A DNA stretch of 64,000 nucleotides from Paenibacillus sp. XY044 (lineage in GTDB: Bacteria > Bacillota > Bacilli > Paenibacillales > Paenibacillaceae), in contig NZ_NQMO01000004.1 of assembly GCF_002257645.1 (NCBI RefSeq), positions 310,001-374,000 of the forward strand, in the 5' to 3' direction. The notes under the pieces were generated by a model. It made no database searches. It worked only from the letters and a program-made list of their open reading frames with translations, and was not told the DNA's origin. Of this stretch, positions 59,757 to 64,000 are shown in pieces. Position numbers and translations under genes: made by a program. Every line of letters starts with the position of its first letter. Positions within the stretch are counted from its first letter, which is position 1.

Positions 59757-60914
59757 TCAAGACGGATGAAGTTCTTGGCGGAATCTTCTAAAGAAGATGC
59801 TTATGTCCTCAACCAGCCGATCCGGAACCTCCATGGCGGCGAAATGCCCGCCGTGTTCAAACTCGGTCCAATGGACGATGGGATGTTGGCGCTGCGCGAG
59901 AGAATATACAGGTAATGCCAAGTCGTAAGGCAGCACTGACACACCCAATGGTACGGGACACCGAAGGGCCCCTTTCGATTTCGCACTTTCGTAATACAAT
60001 CGGGCTGATGATCCGGCGGTTCCGGTAAGCCAATAGAGCATCACATTCGTTAGCAGCCGATCGGCGTCCACCCTGCAGGCAGGATCGGTCCATTCGTAAA
60101 ACTTCTCGGCGATCCATGCCAGCTGCCCGACCGGCGAGTCCGTGAGCGCATAGGACAAAGTTTGGGGCCTGGTGGATTGGAGCCTCGCATACCCTGCCGG
60201 CGCAGACCGGTAACGTTGTGCGCGTTCAAGCCTTTCACGGTCTTCTTTAGACAGTTCGCTCGGATCGAAGTCCTCCGCTGGAACTGTATGCAAATAATTC
60301 ACATGGACGCCGCACACATGCTCACTGTCCGACTCGGCCAACAATCGGGAAATGCCTGCGCCCCAATCGCCGCCTTGGGCGCCATAACAGCCGTACCCGA
60401 GACGACACATCAGCTCCGCCCAAGCCCGGGCAACCCGGTGCATATTCCATCCCTTATCCAGGGTAGGCCCCGAGAACCCGAAACCTGGGATCGAGGGAAT
60501 GACCAGATGGAAAGCGTCAGCCGGATCGCCGCCGTGAGACCGCGGATCAGAGAGAGGTCCGATGAGATCGAGGAACTCGACGATCGAGCCCGGCCAACCA
60601 TGAGTAAGGATCAGCGGCAGCGCACCTTTTTCCGGGGAACGGATATGCAGGAAATGAACGTTTGCCCCGTCGATGGTTGTAGTAAACTGTGGCAACCCGT
60701 TTAACCGCTTTTCGTGCTTGCGCCAATCGTATGAATTGAGCCAGTACTCCGCCAGTTCCTTGAGATAGCCGAGCGGCACGCCGTAATCCCAACCGGCATC
60801 CGGCAGTTCGTCAGGCCAACGGATACGGGCGAGACGGTCCCGCAGGTCGTCGAGCGCACTTTGCGCAATTTTGATGTGAAACGGCAGTATATTTGTGCTG
60901 TCCATACGATTCAT
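59757..60914 (-). CDS. Epoxide hydrolase (EHN + alpha/beta hydrolase)
   Basis: A 385-residue enzyme. The N-terminal EHN domain (about 8-110: FHIKIAQSALDDLRDRLARIRWPDEL, DWRKHEKRLNGLPQF) precedes an alpha/beta-hydrolase fold with oxyanion motif HGWPGSI, nucleophile Asp in AQGGDWGAG and catalytic His in EHGGHFAAME. It opens epoxides to diols in the cytoplasm, probably in detoxification or degradation of xenobiotics. ATG 60914 has AGGAGGGAG nine bases upstream. It is a single gene under a promoter with twin palindromic operators, but no regulator is adjacent. Confidence 0.92.
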   Translation of the reverse strand: MNRMDSTNILPFHIKIAQSALDDLRDRLARIRWPDELPDAGWDYGVPLGYLKELAEYWLNSYDWRKHEKRLNGLPQFTTTIDGANVHFLHIRSPEKGALPLILTHGWPGSIVEFLDLIGPLSDPRSHGGDPADAFHLVIPSIPGFGFSGPTLDKGWNMHRVARAWAELMCRLGYGCYGAQGGDWGAGISRLLAESDSEHVCGVHVNYLHTVPAEDFDPSELSKEDRERLERAQRYRSAPAGYARLQSTRPQTLSYALTDSPVGQLAWIAEKFYEWTDPACRVDADRLLTNVMLYWLTGTAGSSARLYYESAKSKGALRCPVPLGVSVLPYDLALPVYSLAQRQHPIVHWTEFEHGGHFAAMEVPDRLVEDISIFFRRFRQELHPS

Positions 60915-60940
60915 GAAAACGTGCTCCCTCCTACAATATA

Positions 60941-60996
60941 GTTGAATTATCAACGTTATATGAGGAATGTAACATCCTTATTGTTGAGTTGTCAAC
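60941..60996 (-). promoter_or_regulatory. Epoxide hydrolase promoter with twin palindromic operators
   Basis: Two perfect palindromes GTTGA-4-TCAAC lie at 60941-60954 and 60983-60996, with centres 42 bp apart (about four helical turns). The upstream one contains the minus-strand -35 box TTGACA (60990-60995), and a weak -10 (TACATT, 60966-60971) follows after 18 bp. This fits repression by a dimeric regulator such as a TetR or MarR type protein encoded elsewhere. Confidence 0.7.
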
Positions 60997-61130
60997 ATAA
61001 AATAATGCAGACTGGATCACAAAAAGGGAACACTTAAATTCGCCAGATTTGCTCGTTAGAGAGTAACTTGGGTGAAAATAGATGCACTTTTGCATCTGTT
61101 TGCGTGAAACTCCTTCTTCCGCCGAGACTA

Positions 61131-61175
61131 CAAAAGGGCTGCTCCTCACGGATATTTCCGTGAATGGAGCAGCCC
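61131..61175 (-). terminator. Intrinsic terminator of the GH76-like gene
   Basis: GGGCTGCTCC and CACGGA pair with TCCGTG and GGAGCAGCCC in a long stem (61136-61175); on the minus strand it is followed by TTTTG. It lies about 145 bases downstream of the GH76-like stop codon. Confidence 0.7.
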
Positions 61176-61319
61176 CTCGTTTACTGCCGCGTATTCTCAC
61201 TGTCGTCTACTACTCACTGCTACGCGGCAACTTACCGCCACACACAGATCACTTTCCACTGGATTCAACTCACTGCTGCTCAAAGCTCACTGCCGCGCCC
61301 AGCACGCCGCAATGCGCAC

Positions 61320-63998
61320 TTACTGCTCAGCGCCCTGCCACTGTGCGATCACCGCGTTTACATCCGCGGTCAGCACGGCTTTGGCGTCATCCTTGACGTT
61401 GCCGCTCTGGCCCTTGTTGTCCAGATGCTTCAGGAAGTCCTGCAGGTGCTTCACGGCCTGGTCCGGCTTGGCGCCGTCCCATTGGTGCTGCGCCTGCTTC
61501 AGCGCATTGGTCAGCTGCGGCACGAGCCCGCCGCTCAGGTCGCCGGCGGCGCTGTAGCGGTCGATCAGCTGCTGGATCGAAGCCGGGCTGGTCGTCACAT
61601 GCAGCTGCAGCGTCGTCACGGTAGGCTCACCCGAGCCGCCGTAAACGGCGATGCTGACCGTCTGGTCGCCCAGCTGGCCGGCCAGCGGAACGTCGGCACG
61701 GGTCTGCTGCGCATCGACCTTGTATTCCTTGCCGGCCAGCGTCAGCACCGCCGATCCGTCTGCGGCGAGACCGTCACCGGCCTGGAAGGACAGCACTGAG
61801 CTGTCATCCAGCGTATCGCCGTTCTTCACGGCAGCGCCGTCGAGGGTCAAGGCGAAGGCCGGCTGGACTTTGCTGTCGACCGTGATGCCCTTGGACACGT
61901 TGCCCGATTTGTCCACGGCCTGAAGCAGGATACTGTAGTCCTTGCCGTCCTCGATGCCCGGGATGACGGCCTTTTGGATGCCGCGATTCACTACCATGAC
62001 GTCACCGATCTGCTGGCCGCCGCTCGTGACGGTGACCCGGATTTTGTCCGCGTCCAAATCGTACGGGCCGTCCCAGGTCAGGGTCAGCTGGCCGTTATCA
62101 CGGCTGACGAGCACGTTCTCCACGTCACCCGGCGGTACATGGTCTTCCACCGGTTCCGTCGGCGGGTTCGGTGCCGTAAAGACGGACGGGTCGCCGAAGG
62201 TGAATTTGTCGAGGTTGTACAGATAGTCCGAGCCTTTAAAGAGCAGGAACACGATATGTTTCCCGGTCACCGGCGTCGTCACATCGGTCGAGAACACTTT
62301 GAATTTCTGCCATCCGCCCGTTCCGGTGACCTTGTTGCTGGCGATGACCGGACCGTTCAGGCTGTCGATGCGGACTTCAACCGTGCCGCCGCTCGTGTCG
62401 CTGGCCGCGTTGACGTGGAACTTCGTCGGGCTCGTGTCGCCAAAGTCAACGTAGTTGTACATGGCGTACCCGTTGTTCGGGCCAAAGATGCCGGCCAGAT
62501 AGGTCTGACCGCCGCCGCTTTCGGTGCCGAAGCCGACGCCGTTCGTCCGGTTTTCAGCTTCCAGCTTTGCGTAAGCATCTCTCGCCGTGCCCTTCATCGT
62601 CGTAAAGGTGAACCAATCCAGGTTGCATGGGAAGTCGCTGCCGTCTTTTCCGTGGAAAATGAGATATACGTCATGCACGCCCACCGCGAGCTTATCGTCA
62701 AGGTTGGCCATGATGTCCACCCATTTATCCCAGCCGCCGAGAGCCGGAATGTCCACCACGCCTGCGGTAGGACCGTTCAGGGAGTCCAGCTTCACCTCGA
62801 TCGATCCGCCCTGATTGCCGCTGGCGACATGGACCGTCATGCCGGCGGCGCCGGAGCCGAAGTCGATGCCTTTATAGGAGGCATAAGCGTTGTTGTGGAT
62901 CGCGTCGAGGAAACCGCCCTGCGCTTTGCTCAGGCCCTCGCTGCTGTCATAGTTAACGCCCTTGAGCTTGGCGTAGGCGTCGGTGCGGGTCGGATCGCCG
63001 GTGGTGAATTTAAACCAGTTCAGGTTGAACAGGTATTGGTCGTTCGTTTTGGTGAAAACGAGGTAGACGTCGTGCGTGCCGGTAATCGTAACCGGATTGC
63101 CCTGGTCATCCTTGAGCACGGTGACGGCGTCGATGTAGTTGTTCCACCCGCCGGTGCCTTCGACGTTCAGCGTACCGGCTTTCGGTCCGTCGATCGAATC
63201 CAGGTGGACTTCGATGTTCCCGCCGCCGGTTCCGCTGGCCGCTCTTGCAATCAGTCCTTTGGCGCCGGTTGTGCCGAAGTTTACGTTTTTATAGGCCGCA
63301 AAGTTACCCGCTTCAATGCCGCCGAGCTGCAGCGTTCCTTCCAGCGCACCCTCCAGGATGAAGCCTTGGCCGATGTTGTAACGCTCGGCTTCGATTTTGC
63401 CGTACGGGTCCTTTTCCGGATAATGAATCTCGGCATCCTGAGGTTTCAGCACATTCAACGCTTCCACAGCTGCGGCGGACGACCAGGACTCGTACTTGCC
63501 GGAGAGCAGCTGTCCCGCCCAGTTGCCGTCGACGATATTTTCAGTGCTGCGGTGCGTCCAGGCGAGCTCGGCATTGAAGGAGACCCATGCGTCAAACTGC
63601 GCGCCGAAGTCCTTGTATTTGCTTTCGGTCCGCTCATCCAGCGCCTTCTGCAGGAAGGACAGATTGCGGAGCAGGATCGTTTTGCCGCCCTTCAGATCGC
63701 CGTTCGGTCCTTCGAAGTTCAGTACACCGCCTGCATCGACCAAACGGTCTTTGGTGAACGCCGCCGCCTTGACCGCTTCGTCCAGATAGGAAGTGTCTCC
63801 GGTAATGCGGTACAAGCCTACCGCCGCCCCGATGTATGTACCTTGATTGTAGTGCGTGGCGTCCGGAATCGGCCCTTTTTCCTTTTCGATCCGGTCGAAC
63901 ACTTTGCCGTTCCCGTCGGTCAGCATCGTTTTGCCCCATTTGAAAATCTGCTTCGCGGCGTCCAGATAATGCTGATCCTTGGTGACGTTGTACAGATA
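61320..63998 (-). CDS. C-terminal part of a secreted GH76-like enzyme with three CBM6-like modules, Fn3 and FIMAH domain, 5' truncated
   Basis: The frame is open to the window edge. The visible start (YLYNVTKDQHYLDAAKQIF, then HYNQGTYIGAAVGLYRITGDTSYLDEA) is the alpha/alpha barrel of GH76 alpha-1,6-mannanases. Three CBM6-type repeats of about 140 residues follow (nt about 63410-62980, 62970-62560, 62550-62130), each with DAYAKLE-like starts and GTGGW-type strands. Then come an Fn3 domain (about 62080-61830), an Ig-like stretch and a C-terminal FIMAH domain (about 61560-61325: IQQLIDRYSAAGDLSGGLVPQLTNALKQA). It would act outside the cell on alpha-mannan, such as fungal cell wall. The catalytic Asp pair lies upstream of the window. 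Confidence 0.88.
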   Translation of the reverse strand, partial: YLYNVTKDQHYLDAAKQIFKWGKTMLTDGNGKVFDRIEKEKGPIPDATHYNQGTYIGAAVGLYRITGDTSYLDEAVKAAAFTKDRLVDAGGVLNFEGPNGDLKGGKTILLRNLSFLQKALDERTESKYKDFGAQFDAWVSFNAELAWTHRSTENIVDGNWAGQLLSGKYESWSSAAAVEALNVLKPQDAEIHYPEKDPYGKIEAERYNIGQGFILEGALEGTLQLGGIEAGNFAAYKNVNFGTTGAKGLIARAASGTGGGNIEVHLDSIDGPKAGTLNVEGTGGWNNYIDAVTVLKDDQGNPVTITGTHDVYLVFTKTNDQYLFNLNWFKFTTGDPTRTDAYAKLKGVNYDSSEGLSKAQGGFLDAIHNNAYASYKGIDFGSGAAGMTVHVASGNQGGSIEVKLDSLNGPTAGVVDIPALGGWDKWVDIMANLDDKLAVGVHDVYLIFHGKDGSDFPCNLDWFTFTTMKGTARDAYAKLEAENRTNGVGFGTESGGGQTYLAGIFGPNNGYAMYNYVDFGDTSPTKFHVNAASDTSGGTVEVRIDSLNGPVIASNKVTGTGGWQKFKVFSTDVTTPVTGKHIVFLLFKGSDYLYNLDKFTFGDPSVFTAPNPPTEPVEDHVPPGDVENVLVSRDNGQLTLTWDGPYDLDADKIRVTVTSGGQQIGDVMVVNRGIQKAVIPGIEDGKDYSILLQAVDKSGNVSKGITVDSKVQPAFALTLDGAAVKNGDTLDDSSVLSFQAGDGLAADGSAVLTLAGKEYKVDAQQTRADVPLAGQLGDQTVSIAVYGGSGEPTVTTLQLHVTTSPASIQQLIDRYSAAGDLSGGLVPQLTNALKQAQHQWDGAKPDQAVKHLQDFLKHLDNKGQSGNVKDDAKAVLTADVNAVIAQWQGAEQ
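62130..63410 (-). repeat. Three in-frame CBM6-like modules in the GH76-like protein
   Basis: The modules share ordered words: an EAE or KLE start, NNxAxYxxxDFG (AAYKNVNFG, ASYKGIDFG, AMYNYVDFG), GGxxEVxxDSxxGP and GGWxxxxD, ending LxxFxFxxG. They are clearly diverged duplicates of a glycan-binding module. Confidence 0.8.
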
Positions 63999-64000
63999 GA

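Larger units (their letters stand above)
60915..61319. other. 405-base gap between epoxide hydrolase and GH76-like genes
   Basis: No gene was seen. The left part is the epoxide hydrolase promoter with two operators (60941-60996), and the centre contains the minus-strand terminator (61131-61175). The right part (61195-61320) has several CTCACTGC-like words without clear order. Confidence 0.6.

Noticed and set aside
61195..61325. Several CTCACTGC-like words before the GH76-like stop
   Set aside because: Spacing is irregular and identity short; not a convincing direct-repeat or CRISPR-like array.
1..64000. tRNA, rRNA, riboswitch, CRISPR and origin signals
   Set aside because: Intergenic stretches were read on both strands; none showed tRNA-like cloverleafs, T-box or riboswitch cores, regular spacer-repeat arrays or DnaA-box clusters.

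Overview
The window looks like chromosome from a Paenibacillus-type Firmicute of moderately high GC. Evidence: strong AGGAGG ribosome-binding sites, frequent TTG/GTG starts, YesM/YesN-type two-component systems, CUT1 sugar ABC importers without their own ATPase, a SpoVB-like flippase, DUF5696 and FIMAH-domain proteins, and many large secreted glycoside hydrolases. This is an inference from gene content. No rRNA, tRNA, CRISPR array, insertion sequence, phage integrase or replication origin was seen.

Layout. 0-1.7 kb: 3' end of a modular secreted protein (Fn3, discoidin/F5-8C, Fn3, Big2). 1.7-12.4 kb: small stress/metabolic genes with adjacent regulators (SDR + MerR, HxlR / esterase, quinone oxidoreductase / MmyB-type regulator, ArsR-SRPBCC-DoxX, CPBP protease, a LuxR-type two-component pair, GyrI-like and DHFR-like proteins); several have clearly readable operators. 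12.5-15.8 kb: minus-strand operon of a DUF6492 protein, a GT4 glycosyltransferase and GDP-mannose pyrophosphorylase, probably for a mannose-containing surface glycan. 16.2-22.2 kb: GC-rich importer operon of the Fbp/Afu type with a PHP phosphoesterase and an RpiR regulator, read here as a phosphorylated-sugar uptake and salvage unit. 22.4-25.2 kb: TetR regulator, small membrane protein, SpoVB-like flippase.

25.4-34 kb is a plant-polysaccharide island: an AraC regulator, three GH43 enzymes (one cytoplasmic, two secreted with carbohydrate-binding modules), a GH2 enzyme and a divergent ArsR-like regulator with readable operator repeats. 34.3-55.8 kb is the most distinctive part. It holds a co-directional run with three solute-binding proteins (one of about 1000 residues carrying fused carbohydrate-binding-like domains and a membrane anchor), two permease pairs, a membrane-tethered NHL-propeller/TPR protein, a YIP1 membrane protein, a DUF5696 protein, a YesM/YesN pair, and then a hybrid kinase with two complete kinase cores next to a receiver-only response regulator. 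No ATPase gene is present in this run. It reads as a surface glycan capture, sensing and import machine whose substrate is unknown.

55.9-64 kb: a phage-like small protein, an MFS transporter, a YitT protein, a fused MsrA-MsrB whose MsrB half lacks its catalytic cysteine, an epoxide hydrolase with twin palindromic operators, and the C-terminal part of a GH76-like enzyme with three CBM6-like modules, Fn3 and FIMAH. Together the window describes a soil or plant-associated saprophyte that degrades, senses and imports complex glycans.
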